Below are positions 28,783 to 39,401 of a stretch of 64,000 bases of DNA, in pieces. The translations under genes and the position numbers were made by a program. The notes below the pieces were generated by a model. That model was given only the letters and a program-made list of their open reading frames with translations. It ran no database searches and was not told where the DNA came from. The number at the start of each line of letters is the position of its first letter. Position 1 is the stretch's first letter. This DNA is from Peribacillus frigoritolerans (GTDB lineage: Bacteria; Bacillota; Bacilli; Bacillales; DSM-1321), in NCBI GenBank assembly GCA_030562215.1, contig JAUPFL010000002.1, positions 930,001 through 994,000 on the forward strand, written 5' to 3'.

Positions 28783-30838
28783 ATGCAAAAGGTCATGATA
28801 GTAGGGGAGGAGTGGGAGGGACAACCGTGTTGAAACTCCTATCCGAAAGTGAAGTATTCTCCATTGTTTGTATGGCTGATACGAATGAATCCGCTGAAGG
28901 GATGCTTGCTGCGAAGGAACGAAGGATTCCTACTGTGACTAATTGGAGCATGGGATTGGAGTGGGATTTGGACATCATTTTTGATACGACCGGTGACCCT
29001 TCTGTCTATAAAAAGATAAAAAGGGACATGGGCGAACAAACGATTCTCATACCTGGAAGTGTCGCCCTCATTATGACTAAGTTGTTTGAAGAGAAAAACC
29101 GTTTAATTAGTAAATTGGAGAATACCTCGGCAAAAATGGACTTGATCCTTAATACGACCAGTGAAGGGATGGTGGTGATTGACCATGAAGGATTCATCAT
29201 CATGTTCAATGATAGTGCGGAACGTGCATCTGACACAAAGCGCGAGGATGTTTTGGGAAGACATATCAAAGATTTCATCCCTTCAACAGGATTGCTGAGA
29301 GTGATGCAAACGAACCAAAAAGAAGTGAATCAGGAAATCACCCTTAGCAATGGGATGGAACTCATAACGACAAGGATACCTCTGGTGAATGCCGAAAAGG
29401 AAATCATAGGGGCTTTTTCCGTGTTTAGGAATAAAACGGAAGCTGTACAATTGGCGGAGCAGATCACTGATTTAAAAGAGATACAGACCATGCTCCAGGC
29501 AATCATTCAATCAAGTGAGGAAGCCATATCTGTTGTGGATGATCAAGGAAGGGGTCTTTTGATCAATCCGGCATATACAAGAATCACTGGCTTAACAAAG
29601 ACCCAAGTGATCGGTAAGCCGGCTTCCATTGATATTTACGAAGGTGAAAGTATGCATATGAAAGTGCTTCAGACAAAAAAGCCTGTTCGTGGTGTCAATA
29701 TGCGTGTCGGCCCGAAACATAAGGAAGTGATCGTGAATGTTGCTCCAATCATTGTGGATGGGTGCCTGAAAGGAAGCGTTGGCGTCATTCATGATGTATC
29801 GGAAATTCAAGCCTTGACCCACGAACTTAATCGGGCAAGGCAGATCATCCGTACATTGCAGGCTAAATATTCCTTTGATGATATAATTGGGGCTTCCGAA
29901 GAGATGAAGCTTCCCATTGAACAGGCGAAATTATCGGCAAGAACACCTGCTACTGTCTTATTAAGAGGGGAATCAGGGACTGGTAAAGAGTTATTTGCAC
30001 ATGCCATCCATAATGCGAGCGATAGGAAGTTCAATAAATTCGTTCGGGTAAATTGTGCGGCCATCTCGGAATCATTACTTGAAAGTGAACTGTTCGGTTA
30101 TGATGAGGGAGCCTTTACAGGGGCAAGCAGGGGCGGAAAGGTCGGTTTTTTTGAAGAGGCAAATCAAGGGAGTATCTTTTTGGACGAAATTGGTGAATTA
30201 CCAGCCAACATCCAAGCTAAATTACTTCGGGTTTTACAAGAAAAGGAAATCATCAGAGTGGGGGGACGAAGCCGATTCCCATCAATGTCCGGGTCATAGC
30301 CGCTACGAATATCAATCTTGAACAGGCCATCGCAAACGGATCATTCAGGGAAGACTTATATTTCAGGCTGAACCGCATGCCTATTTTCATTGCTCCATTA
30401 AGAAAGAGAAAAGAAGATTTGAAAGAATTGGCGGAGCATTTGATTAATAAAATCAATCAGGAGTATGGACGGAGCATTGAGGGAATTACCGCCGCAGCTA
30501 TACATAAGATGCAAATCTACAACTGGCCAGGCAATGTGAGAGAACTGGAAAATATCTTAGGACGGGCAATCATTTTCATGAAATTGAACGAGACGATCAT
30601 TGATATCCATCATATTCCGGATTTTATCGAAGAGATTCCAATAAATCAAGAGAAATTATTAATGAAGCCATCCGGCTACGTATCGGGGAAACCGCTATCG
30701 GAGATAATAGACCAGTATGAAGCCGAAATCATTCAGCAAGCGTTCCAAACCCACAAGGGAAATAAAACACTTACGGCAAAAGCGTTGGGGATTTCAGTTA
30801 GAAATCTATATTACAAAATGGAAAAACTAAAACTGTGA
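28783..30838 (+). CDS. bkdR: Sigma-54-dependent activator BkdR (two frameshifts)
   Basis: Transcriptional activator of branched-chain keto acid catabolism. About 685 residues restored: N-terminal nucleotide-binding-like segment ([13 protein letters not shown]), two PAS domains (about 110-330), AAA+ domain with Walker A GESGTGKE, the sigma-54 contact loop GAFTGA and Walker [12 protein letters not shown], and a Fis-type HTH ([19 protein letters not shown]). Breaks lie in G runs 28804-28807 and 30260-30265. ATG 28783 fits the agggggat site; ATG 28776 belongs to the wrong frame. It presumably activates the sigma-54 promoter at 31026. Confidence 0.93.
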
Positions 30839-31206
30839 AAATTTTTGCATGCAATTATTTGCACGCTGTGAAAAAAACTGCACAGAATTTTCTGATTTAT
30901 TTTAATTTAAGCGAGACTCCACTTCTAACATGAAATTTTTTAAATTTGTTATAGGCTATAGTTGCCCAACATATTAACCAGCATGTCCTTTTTTTGGATA
31001 AAAAGGCTCTCATTATGTATTTTATTGGCATGTTATTTGCATATTTAAAGGTGCATGGGTTTTTCAAGGGAACCATTCCCCATGGGGAAAATATCATGTG
31101 AGTAGCGGATTTTATTTAAAATGAACGTAGGAACAAGTAAGAATGAGGAGAAATTTAGTGTCTTCATATCTCCACATGCATTAAAACATCTAGGGAGGAT
31201 TCCTTT
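30839..31206. other. bkdR-bcd intergenic control region
   Basis: 368 bp with the sigma-54 promoter at 31026-31041. Upstream, 30850-30890 carries ttgcatgcaa (palindrome), atttgcac and ctgcacag, spaced elements that could be the activator (BkdR) binding sites about 150-190 bp upstream of the promoter. No gene here. Confidence 0.55.
31026..31041 (+). promoter_or_regulatory. Sigma-54 (SigL) promoter of the bkd operon
   Basis: tggcatgttatttgca: TGGCAT-N5-TTGCA, matching consensus TGGCAC-N5-TTGCA at all but one base, with the essential GG and GC doublets correctly spaced. It lies between bkdR, which encodes a GAFTGA activator, and bcd. Confidence 0.85.
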
Positions 31207-32303
31207 ATGGAAATTTTTAAATATCTTGAGAAATATGATTACGAGCAACTGCTATTCTGTCAGGATAAACAATCGGGTTTGAAAGCGATAATTGCCATTC
31301 ATGATACAACATTAGGGCCTGCGCTTGGAGGCACAAGGATGTGGACGTATGCATCCGAAGAAGAAGCCATTGAAGATGCCTTAAGGCTTTCGAGAGGAAT
31401 GACATATAAGAACGCAGCTGCCGGCTTGAATTTAGGCGGGGGAAAACCGTCATCATCGGTGATCCGCGTAAGGATAAAAATGAAGAAATGTTCCGTGCAT
31501 TCGGTAGGTATATCCAAGGGCTGAATGGCCGTTATATAACAGCTGAAGATGTAGGTACAACGGTTGAGGATATGGATCTCATTCATGAGGAGACGGATTT
31601 TGTCACTGGGATTTCCCCTGCATTCGGTTCTTCGGGTAACCCTTCCCCAGTAACGGCATATGGAGTATACCGAGGTATGAAGGCTGCTGCAAAAGAGGCA
31701 TTCGGAACTGATTCTTTAGAAGGCAAGGTGGTTGCAGTCCAAGGTGTCGGGAATGTTTCTTATAACTTATGCCGTCATCTTCATGAGGAGGGCGCCAAGC
31801 TCATCGTTACGGATATCAATAAAGAGAGTGTGGCCCGTGCGGTTGAATCCTTTGGGGCGACTGCAGTGAATCCAGATGAAATTTATGGAGTCGATTGTGA
31901 TATCTATGCACCTTGTGCATTAGGGGCTGTCATAAATGATCAAACAATCAATCAAATCAGGGCAAAGGTCATTGCAGGTGCTGCCAATAATCAATTAAAG
32001 GAACCTGTGCATGGCGATCAAATTCATGAAAAAGGTATTATATATGCTCCTGATTATGTAATTAATGCAGGTGGAGTCATAAACGTGGCCGATGAGCTTC
32101 TAGGGTATAATCGGGAAAGAGCCCTTAAGAAAGTGGAAACTGTTTATGATACAATTGAACGAGTCATCGAGATTGCAAAACGTGATCAAATCCCTACTTA
32201 TAAAGCAGCTGATAGGATGGCAGAGGAGCGCATTGCCCGCATGAGGAATTCAAGGAGCCAATTCCTGCAAAATGAAAAACATATCTTGAATGGAAGAAAA
32301 TGA
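31207..32303 (+). CDS. bcd: Leucine/branched-chain amino acid dehydrogenase (one frameshift)
   Basis: NAD-dependent oxidative deamination of leucine, valine and isoleucine to the keto acids used by Bkd. Restored to about 366 residues. Catalytic Lys region [27 protein letters not shown], then dinucleotide fold [14 protein letters not shown]. The A run at 31443-31446 has lost one base: ORF one stops at 31524, and the next frame carries [15 protein letters not shown]. First gene of the operon here; B. subtilis has ptb ahead of it. Confidence 0.95.
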
Positions 32304-32324
32304 ATGTAGTATTACAAGATATAG

Positions 32325-32358
32325 ATTCCTGTGTTTTTTAAATAAACACAGGAATTTT
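32325..32358 (+). terminator. Hairpin between bcd and lpdV
   Basis: attcctgtgttt/aaacacaggaat, perfect 12-bp stem with a 7-nt loop and ttt after it. It lies at the place where B. subtilis has buk. The weak T tail suggests partial termination or an RNA-stabilising stem. Confidence 0.65.
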
Positions 32359-32434
32359 AAAGATGGATAACGTAATAAACATAGGACAAGTAAAAATGGT
32401 GACTAATAGTATGTATTTGTGAGGAGGAGTGGTT

Positions 32435-33856
32435 TTGGCTGAAGAATTTGACCTCGTTATCCTCGGAGGAGGAACAGGCGGGTATGTGGCGGCAATAAGG
32501 GCTGCTCAATTAGGATTGAAAACGGCTATCGTGGAGAAAGGCAAGCTCGGCGGAACGTGTCTACATAAAGGCTGTATCCCTTCGAAAGCACTTTTAAGGA
32601 GTGCGGAAGTTTATCAGACTGCAGTGAAAAGTGAGGAATTCGGTATTGTTACCGGGGATGTAAAGGTAGATTTCCTTAAAGTGCAGGAAAGAAAGAATAA
32701 AGTGGTCGATCAACTATATAAAGGCGTTCAGCACCTGATGAAACAAGGAAAGATAACGGTTTATGAAGGGTTAGGACGTATACTTGGTCCTTCTATATTT
32801 TCACCGATGCCTGGGACAATTTCCGTGGAAATGAATAATGGCAGTGAAAATGAAATGCTCATTCCCCAGAATGTCATCATTGCTACAGGTTCACGTCCGA
32901 AGACACTGCCCGGTTTGGCGATTGATGGGGAATTGGTGCTTACATCGGATGAAGCTCTAAAGCTTGAGAGCTTGCCAAAATCAATGATGATTGTAGGCGG
33001 TGGAGTTATCGGCATTGAATGGGCATCGATGCTCAATGATTTTGGTGTGGAAGTGACAGTTCTGGAATATGCAGATAGAATCATCCCGACTGAGGACCAT
33101 GATATTTCCAGTGAAATGCTTCGTCTCCTAACGAAAAAAGGCGTCAAGTTCGTTACGGGTGCCAAGGTATTGCCTGAAACCCTGAAAACGGATGTTTCAG
33201 TATCCATTTCTGCTGAAGTCAAAGGTTCGGTAGAGGAATTCACAGCTGAAAAAATGCTGGTTTCCGTAGGCAGATCAGCAAATCTTGAAGGGATCGGCCT
33301 TGAAAATACGGAAATTGTGAAAGAAAAAGGTTTTATTGAAACCAATGACTTCTTCCAAACGAAGGAATCACATATCTATGCGATCGGTGACTGTATCGGC
33401 GGTCTGCAATTGGCTCATGTTGCCTCCCATGAAGGTATTACGGCCGTTGAACATATCGCAGGCCAAAAGCCGGAACCGCTGGATTATTCGCTCATTTCAA
33501 AGTGTGTGTATTCAAGCCCTGAAGCTGCAAGTGTCGGTTTGACGGAAGATCAGGCAAACGAGGAAGGCTATGACCTTAAAATTGGGAAATTCCCATTCCG
33601 TGCAGTTGGTAAGGCCCTTGTCTTCGGGGAAGCGGATGGTTTTGTCAAAATCATCGCCGATAAGAAAACGGATGATATACTGGGCGTTCATATGATCGGA
33701 CCACATGTTACGGATATGATTTCAGAAGCTGGACTTGCAAAAGTGCTTGATGCGACACCTTGGGAGATAGGCAAGACAATTCATCCGCACCCAAGTCTAT
33801 CCGAAGCAATCGGAGAGGCGGCCCTTGCTGTCGATGGACGTGCCATTCATTCATAA
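32435..33856 (+). CDS. lpdV: Dihydrolipoamide dehydrogenase of the branched-chain complex (E3)
   Basis: Flavoprotein disulfide reductase that reoxidises the lipoamide of BkdB with NAD. FAD motif LGGGTGGYVAAIRAAQ, redox Cys pair GGTCLHKGCIPSK, NAD motif VGGGVIGIEWAS, and C-terminal HPHPSLSEAIGEAA with catalytic His-Glu. TTG 32435 is favoured: gaggagg lies 7 bp upstream; GTG 32429 is in frame but too near. 473 residues, intact. Confidence 0.95.
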   Translation: MAEEFDLVILGGGTGGYVAAIRAAQLGLKTAIVEKGKLGGTCLHKGCIPSKALLRSAEVYQTAVKSEEFGIVTGDVKVDFLKVQERKNKVVDQLYKGVQHLMKQGKITVYEGLGRILGPSIFSPMPGTISVEMNNGSENEMLIPQNVIIATGSRPKTLPGLAIDGELVLTSDEALKLESLPKSMMIVGGGVIGIEWASMLNDFGVEVTVLEYADRIIPTEDHDISSEMLRLLTKKGVKFVTGAKVLPETLKTDVSVSISAEVKGSVEEFTAEKMLVSVGRSANLEGIGLENTEIVKEKGFIETNDFFQTKESHIYAIGDCIGGLQLAHVASHEGITAVEHIAGQKPEPLDYSLISKCVYSSPEAASVGLTEDQANEEGYDLKIGKFPFRAVGKALVFGEADGFVKIIADKKTDDILGVHMIGPHVTDMISEAGLAKVLDATPWEIGKTIHPHPSLSEAIGEAALAVDGRAIHS

Positions 33857-33880
33857 AGAATAAGGTCAGGAGGTTTTATG

Positions 33881-34875
33881 ATGGTAGAAAAACGTCATGA
33901 ACAATTAGGCTTAAATGAGGAAACGGTTTTAGATATGTACCGGACAATGCTTTTGTCCCGCAGAATTGATGAGCGCATGTGGCTTTTAAACCGATCCGGG
34001 AAAATTCCCTTCGTGATTTCCTGCCAGGGGCAAGAAGCTGCACAGGTTGGAGCTGCTTTTGCACTTGATCGGGAAAAGGATTATGTACTGCCTTATTATC
34101 GGGATGTCGGTGTGGTGCTTACCTTCGGAATGACCGCAAAAGACTTGATGCTTTCCGGTTTCGCGAAAGAGGAAGATCCCAATTCCGGCGGGCGCCAAAT
34201 GCCTGGTCATTTTGGTCAAAGAAAAATAGGATCGTCACTGGTTCATCGCCTGTAACGACACAGGTCCCGCATGCAGTTGGAATTGCCCTTGCAGGGAAGA
34301 TGGAAGGTAAGGATTTGGTGACATTCGTAACGTTTGGGGAAGGTTCATCCAATCAGGGCGATTTTCATGAAGGGGCCAACTTTGCAGGTGTGCATAAGCT
34401 ACCGGTCATTTTCATGTGTGAAAATAATAAATATGCGATTTCCGTTCCTATTTCGAAACAGCTATCGTGTGAAAATGTTTCCGACAGGGCGATTGGCTAT
34501 GGGATGCCTGGCATAACTGTGGATGGCAATGATCCATTGGCAGTGTATGCAGCGGTGAAAGAAGCGGCTGACCGTGCACGAAGGGGAGAAGGCCCTACAC
34601 TGGTAGAAACCGTTTCATACAGGCTCACACCTCATTCAAGTGATGATGATGACCGAAGCTACCGAACGGCAGACGAAGTGGCCGAAGCCAAAACGAAGGA
34701 TTCCATAAAGACATTTGGAGCCTATTTAAAAGAAGTGGGAATCATGGATGACGACCTTGAGAAACAAATGAATGATGAAGTAATGAAGATAGTCAACGAA
34801 GCAACCGATTATGCTGAAAATGCTCCATATCCAAAGGCTGAAAGTGCTATGAATCATGTGTATGCACAAAAGTAA
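33881..34875 (+). CDS. bkdAA: Branched-chain keto acid dehydrogenase E1 alpha (one frameshift)
   Basis: With BkdAB forms the TPP-dependent E1 that decarboxylates branched 2-keto acids. Motifs: GQEAAQVGAAFAL, YYRDVGVVLTFGM, GEGSSNQGDFHEG (TPP/Mg site), NNKYAISVP, and SYRLTPHSSDDD (phosphorylation-loop region). The A5 run at 34222-34226 breaks the frame after HFGQRK; the other frame resumes RIVTGSSPVTTQVPHAVG. ATG 33881 preferred over 33878 by spacing to aggagg. About 332 residues. Confidence 0.95.
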
Positions 34876-34887
34876 GGGGGTAATAGA

Positions 34888-35869
34888 ATGCCAGTAATTT
34901 CTTATATAGATGCCGTGACAATGGCAATGAGGGAAGAGATGGAACGAGATTCCCGTGTATTCGTATTGGGAGAGGATGTAGGAAAAAAGGTGGGGTCTTT
35001 AAAGCCACTAATGGTTTATACGACCAATTCGGTGAAGACAGGGTCATCGATACCCCGCTTGCAGAATCTGCAATTGCAGGAGTTGGAATTGGAGCCGCCA
35101 TGTATGGGCTTCGGCCGATAGCTGAGATGCAATTTGCTGATTTCATCATGCCTGCCATTAACCAAATCGTTTCAGAGGCAGCCAAAATCAGATACCGTTC
35201 CAATAATGACTGGAGCTGTCCTATGGTAATCCGTGCTCCATATGGAGGAGGGATTCATGGAGCTCTTTATCATTCGCAATCGGTTGAAGCGATCTTTGCC
35301 AATCAGCCGGGCTTGAAAATCGTGATGCCTTCCACTCCGTATGATGTAAAGGGTTTGCTTAAAGCTGCCATTCGCGATGAAGACCCAGTGCTTTTCTTTG
35401 AACATAAACGCGCATACCGCTTGATCAAGGGTGAGGTACCCACTGAAGATTATGTACTTCCAATCGGCAAGGCGGATGTGAAAAGGGACGGGGAAGACAT
35501 TACTGTCATCTCCTATGGCCTTTGTGTGCATTTTGCCCTTCAGGCAGCAGAAAAATTAGCTGCAGATGGAATTTCTGCACATGTTCTTGACTTGCGTACC
35601 GTGTACCCTTTGGATAAGGATGCCATCATAGAAGCAGCTTCTAAAACGGGGAAAGTATTACTCGTTACGGAAGATAATAAAGAAGGAAGCATCATGAGTG
35701 AGGTCGCAGCCATAATTGCCGAGCATTGCCTTTTGATTTGGATGCCCCTGTAAAACGATTGGCCGGGCCTGATGTACCTGCCATGCCTTATGCGCCTACG
35801 ATGGAAAAACAATTTATGGTGAATCCTGATAAAGTGGAAAAAGCAATGAGGGAATTGGCCGAGTATTAA
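34888..35869 (+). CDS. bkdAB: Branched-chain keto acid dehydrogenase E1 beta (two frameshifts)
   Basis: Beta subunit of E1. MPVISYIDAVTMAMREEM, GEDVGKKGG-FKATNGLYDQFG (break near 34989), DTPLAESAIAGVGIGAAM, EMQFADFIMPAINQI, RAPYGGGIHGALYHSQS and LRTVYPLDKDAI; the tail RLAGPDVPAMPYAPTMEKQF follows a second break in the T run at 35731-35734. Restored length about 327. Starts 12 bp after bkdAA. Confidence 0.95.
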
Positions 35870-35895
35870 TGACTGTTAAGAAGGAGGAACGAATT

Positions 35896-37170
35896 ATGGC
35901 TATGGAATTAATGAAGATGCCTCAATTAGGCGAAAGTGTCACAGAGGGAACCATCAGTAAATGGCTTGTGAAGCCTGGGGATCATGTCACGAAATACGAT
36001 CCGCTTGCTGAAGTGATGACGGATAAAGTGAATGCTGAGGTTCCTTCTTCCTTCACCGGCATCATCAAGGAATTGAAAGCGGATGAGAATCAAACATTGG
36101 CAGTAGGGGAAGTCATCTGCTCGATTGAAGTTGAAACGGCAAAGACGGATAACGAAAATGCTGGGCAAGTTTCTCATAGTGAGGAAAATGTTGCTGCACC
36201 TGTTGCGCAGCAAGCGGCCGAACCATCAAGGAAAGCTCGCTTTTCGCCAGCTGTGTTAAAACTTTCCCAGGAGCATGGAATCGATCTTGCAAAAGTTAAA
36301 GGAACGGGGAGTGAGGGACGGATCACCCGTAAAGATTTACTGAAACTTGTTGAATCAGGGAATCTTCCTAAGACGGATGAGCCTTCCGCAATATCCGATT
36401 CGGCTCCTGAAGTGGTCGCCCCTCAAGTCAATCGTCAAACTAGTCCAGTAACTAACGTGCCGACTGCGGCTGGTGACAAGGAAATACCGGTTACAGGCAT
36501 CCGTAAGGCAATTGCGTCCAATATGTTGAAAAGTAAGCACGAAATTCCCCATGCTTGGACGATGGTGGAAGTTGACGCAAGCAATATGGTGAAGTTGCGT
36601 GATAATCTAAAAACCGATTTTAAACAAAAAGAAGGCTATAATTTAACGTACTTTGCCTTTTTCGTTAAAGCGGTTGCTCAAGCCCTTACGGAATTCCCAG
36701 AGCTGAATTCGATGTGGGCCGGCGAAAAAATCATACAAAAGAAAGAAATCAATATATCGATAGCCGTTGCGACTGAGGATGCCTTATTTGTACCGGTCAT
36801 TAAAAATGCAGATGAAAAATCAATAAAAGGTATAGCAAGGGAAATACAGGAACTTGCATCAAAAGTGAAGTCAGGTAAGTTAAAAGCAGAGGATATGCAA
36901 GGTGGCACGTTCACTGTTAATAACACTGGCTCATTCGGATCTGTCCAGTCCATGGGAATCATCAATCATCCACAGGCGGCCATTTTACAAGTTGAAACGA
37001 TTGTAAAACGCCCAGTGGTCATAAATGACATGATTGCAGTACGGGATATGGTGAATCTCTGTTTATCACTTGATCATCGTGTTTTGGACGGACTCGTATG
37101 CGGTCGATTCCTCGCGAGGGTTAAAGAAATCATCGAAAAGATTTCCAAAGATAACACTCCCATATACTAA
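35896..37170 (+). CDS. bkdB: Branched-chain keto acid dehydrogenase E2 (lipoamide acyltransferase)
   Basis: Transfers the acyl group from E1 to CoA. Lipoyl domain at about 1-80 with lipoyl Lys in MTDKVNAE, peripheral-subunit-binding domain near 115-150 (RFSPAVLKLSQEHGIDLAKV), Ala/Pro linkers, and catalytic domain ending with the active-site HRVLDG. 424 residues, intact. ATG 35896 after aaggagg. Terminator follows directly, closing the bkd operon. Confidence 0.96.
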   Translation: MAMELMKMPQLGESVTEGTISKWLVKPGDHVTKYDPLAEVMTDKVNAEVPSSFTGIIKELKADENQTLAVGEVICSIEVETAKTDNENAGQVSHSEENVAAPVAQQAAEPSRKARFSPAVLKLSQEHGIDLAKVKGTGSEGRITRKDLLKLVESGNLPKTDEPSAISDSAPEVVAPQVNRQTSPVTNVPTAAGDKEIPVTGIRKAIASNMLKSKHEIPHAWTMVEVDASNMVKLRDNLKTDFKQKEGYNLTYFAFFVKAVAQALTEFPELNSMWAGEKIIQKKEINISIAVATEDALFVPVIKNADEKSIKGIAREIQELASKVKSGKLKAEDMQGGTFTVNNTGSFGSVQSMGIINHPQAAILQVETIVKRPVVINDMIAVRDMVNLCLSLDHRVLDGLVCGRFLARVKEIIEKISKDNTPIY

Positions 37171-37173
37171 AAT

Positions 37174-37214
37174 GAAGAAAAGGAAGACCGGAAGGTCCTT
37201 CCTTTTCTTTTTTG
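37174..37214 (+). terminator. Terminator of the bkd operon
   Basis: gaagaaaaggaagacc/ggtccttccttttctt, nearly perfect long stem with loop ggaa and a T tail. Confidence 0.9.
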
Positions 37215-37537
37215 TACTTCACTTTTCCGTAGAAAAACATCGACAAAAATTTTATTTTTGCTATTATTTTATTAAGAGCTGTTCTAATACAGAACTGGGG
37301 CTGTACTTGATTTATAAAGAGTAAAATAGGCTAGTGGTTTCCCTAATAACAGATTTGCTAATTTCTATTGTCTTAAAATTCAAGAAAATTATGGTAGAAT
37401 GTTAGTATAATCCAGATCAAATTGACGGGAGGGTGGTTTTCTTATCCAAAACTGACTGAGCGTTCGTTCTCCCAATGAAGGAACAGGGCGTATGAGGCGG
37501 CAGAAGATAAGAAAGCGATTACAGATGGAACTGAAAG
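37215..37537. other. Intergenic region bkdB-mutA
   Basis: About 320 bp. A tataat at 37406-37411 has no clear -35. gggagggtgg at 37427-37436 looks like a ribosome site followed by GTG (MVFLSKTD then stop), which may be the true mutA start interrupted by frameshifts before 37540. I cannot settle it. Confidence 0.45.
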
Positions 37538-39400
37538 ATGTAAAAACATAACCTTTCCTAAGCCTTCTTTTGAAGAGTGGAAAGAAGCTGCGGAAACAAG
37601 TTTAAAAGGGAAAAGTGTAGAAAAGCTAAAAACGAATACATATGAGGGCATCACTTTACATCCACTCTATACAGAAAAGGCGGAATCAAGGGAAAAAGTA
37701 GCTGAATTACCAGGATTCTTCCCCTTCACCGAGGAACGTCCCCAACGGGATATCATGAAAAACCTTGGCTTGTCGTTCAACCTGTAAGCGGTATCACGGC
37801 TGAAGAAGCAAATGAAAAGATGAAGGCTTCATTCAAGCGCGGTCAAAATGTTGTGGCATACCCTGCACGATTGCTTTCCGATGGAGCAAGGGCTGAAAAA
37901 TTGTTTAAGGATATACCATTAAAAGAAATACCGGTTTTCATTGACCTTAAGGGGAAACAAAAAGGATTATTCCCTCAATTCAAAGCTGTTGCCGAAGCAC
38001 AAAATACCCAATTGACAGGCGTTATTGCTGAAGATCCCATTGCAGAATGGCTCATTTGCGGTCAGCTGCCAGAAGATACGGATGACTATTTTGCAGACTG
38101 GCTGATGACGATCCAGGATTATCAGAAGGTAGGCAGTGATTTAAAAACAGTTTTGGTTAATACGGCAGTCTACCATAATGGAGGAGCCAATGCCGTACAG
38201 GAAATAGCTTACGGATTATCGGCAGCCGTCCAATATCTATTGGAAGGGCAAAAGAAAGGGCTTTCTATTGCTTCGGTTTCCGAAAAAATAGTATTCTCTT
38301 TTGCTGTGGATTCGAATTACTTCATGTCCATCGCTAAACTGCGGGCTGCCAGAAGGCTTTGGGCAGGTCTTGCAGAAGCTTTCGATACAGCATCGGACCA
38401 TTTTAAAATGGCGATACATGCCGTTACTTCCGAGTTGACAGAAACGCTATATGATCAGCACGTCAATATTCTTCGGACCACGAACCAAGCTTTTGCTGCA
38501 GCTATTGGAGGCATTCAATATCTTCAAATCCATCCATTCACACACGCAACTGGTGAAACCGATGAGTTTTCAGAAAGAATTGCCCGTAATATTCACTTGA
38601 TTTTAAAAGAAGAAACAAATATCACAACAGTGGTCGATCCTGCTGGCGGTTCATGGTATATTGAGCAACTAACGGATGAATTGGCTGAAAAGGCTTGGGC
38701 AAAATTCCTTGAAATCGAAGCAGCTGGAGGGATTCTAGAGCTAATTAAACAAGGCACCCTTCAGAAAGAAATAGCTGAAGTTCACCAAGGAAGAGTTCAA
38801 AATGCGGCTTTCAGAAAAGAAAGCATCATCGGAACGAATGTATATCCGAATCCCGCTGATAAGATTAAAACCACGACAAAGGATAACCATGTGTCATATA
38901 TGAAAGTTGAGAAGCCGGTCGGCATTACCCCACTTGACTTGGATCGGGTATCGATTCAGTTCGAACAGATAAGGCTGCGCAGTGAAAAGTTTAAAGAACT
39001 AAGTGGAGCGGCTCCAGCTATCGGTTTAATTAATTTGAAAAATCTCAAATCCTATAAACCTCGTGCAGATTTCGTTAACAGTCTTGCGGCGGCAGGCGGT
39101 ATTGAAACAATCGGCAGTAAGGGATGTCAAACCGTTGAGGAAGCAATCGATTATGTAGCTGCGACCAAGCTCCCAATCTATTGTGTTTGCGGCAGTGATG
39201 GTGACTATTCGGAATTAGCGCCAATCATCATTAAAGAAATTAAAAAGCAATTCCCTGACATCACTATTTATAGTGCCGGTAAGCAGCAAGAAGAATTGGA
39301 AATAACACTAAGAGAAGTCGGGGTCAAAGATTTTATCCATGTTAAAACGAATGCAATATCCATTTTACTGGAATTATTGCAGAAGCTAGGGGTGAACTGA
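37538..39400 (+). CDS. mutA: Methylmalonyl-CoA mutase small (beta) subunit MutA (frameshifts)
   Basis: Non-catalytic partner of the B12-dependent mutase. Recognisable sequence begins [18 protein letters not shown] at 37542; an ATG at 37538 would start MKNITF if one T is surplus. Alternatives lie further upstream but are broken by stops, so the start is unsettled. A second break near 37729 (missing C) joins GFFPFT to [20 protein letters not shown]. The main frame (37820 onward) includes [17 protein letters not shown] and [12 protein letters not shown]. The C-terminal domain lacks the DxHxxG cobalamin motif, as usual for this subunit. About 620 residues. Confidence 0.9.
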
Positions 39401-39401
39401 A

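Noticed and set aside
31217..31586. Minus-strand frames over bcd
   Set aside because: Shadows of bcd across its frameshift; no ribosome sites.
37442..37654. Minus-strand frame over the start of mutA
   Set aside because: Antisense to clear mutA sequence (FEEWKEAA) and without start signals.
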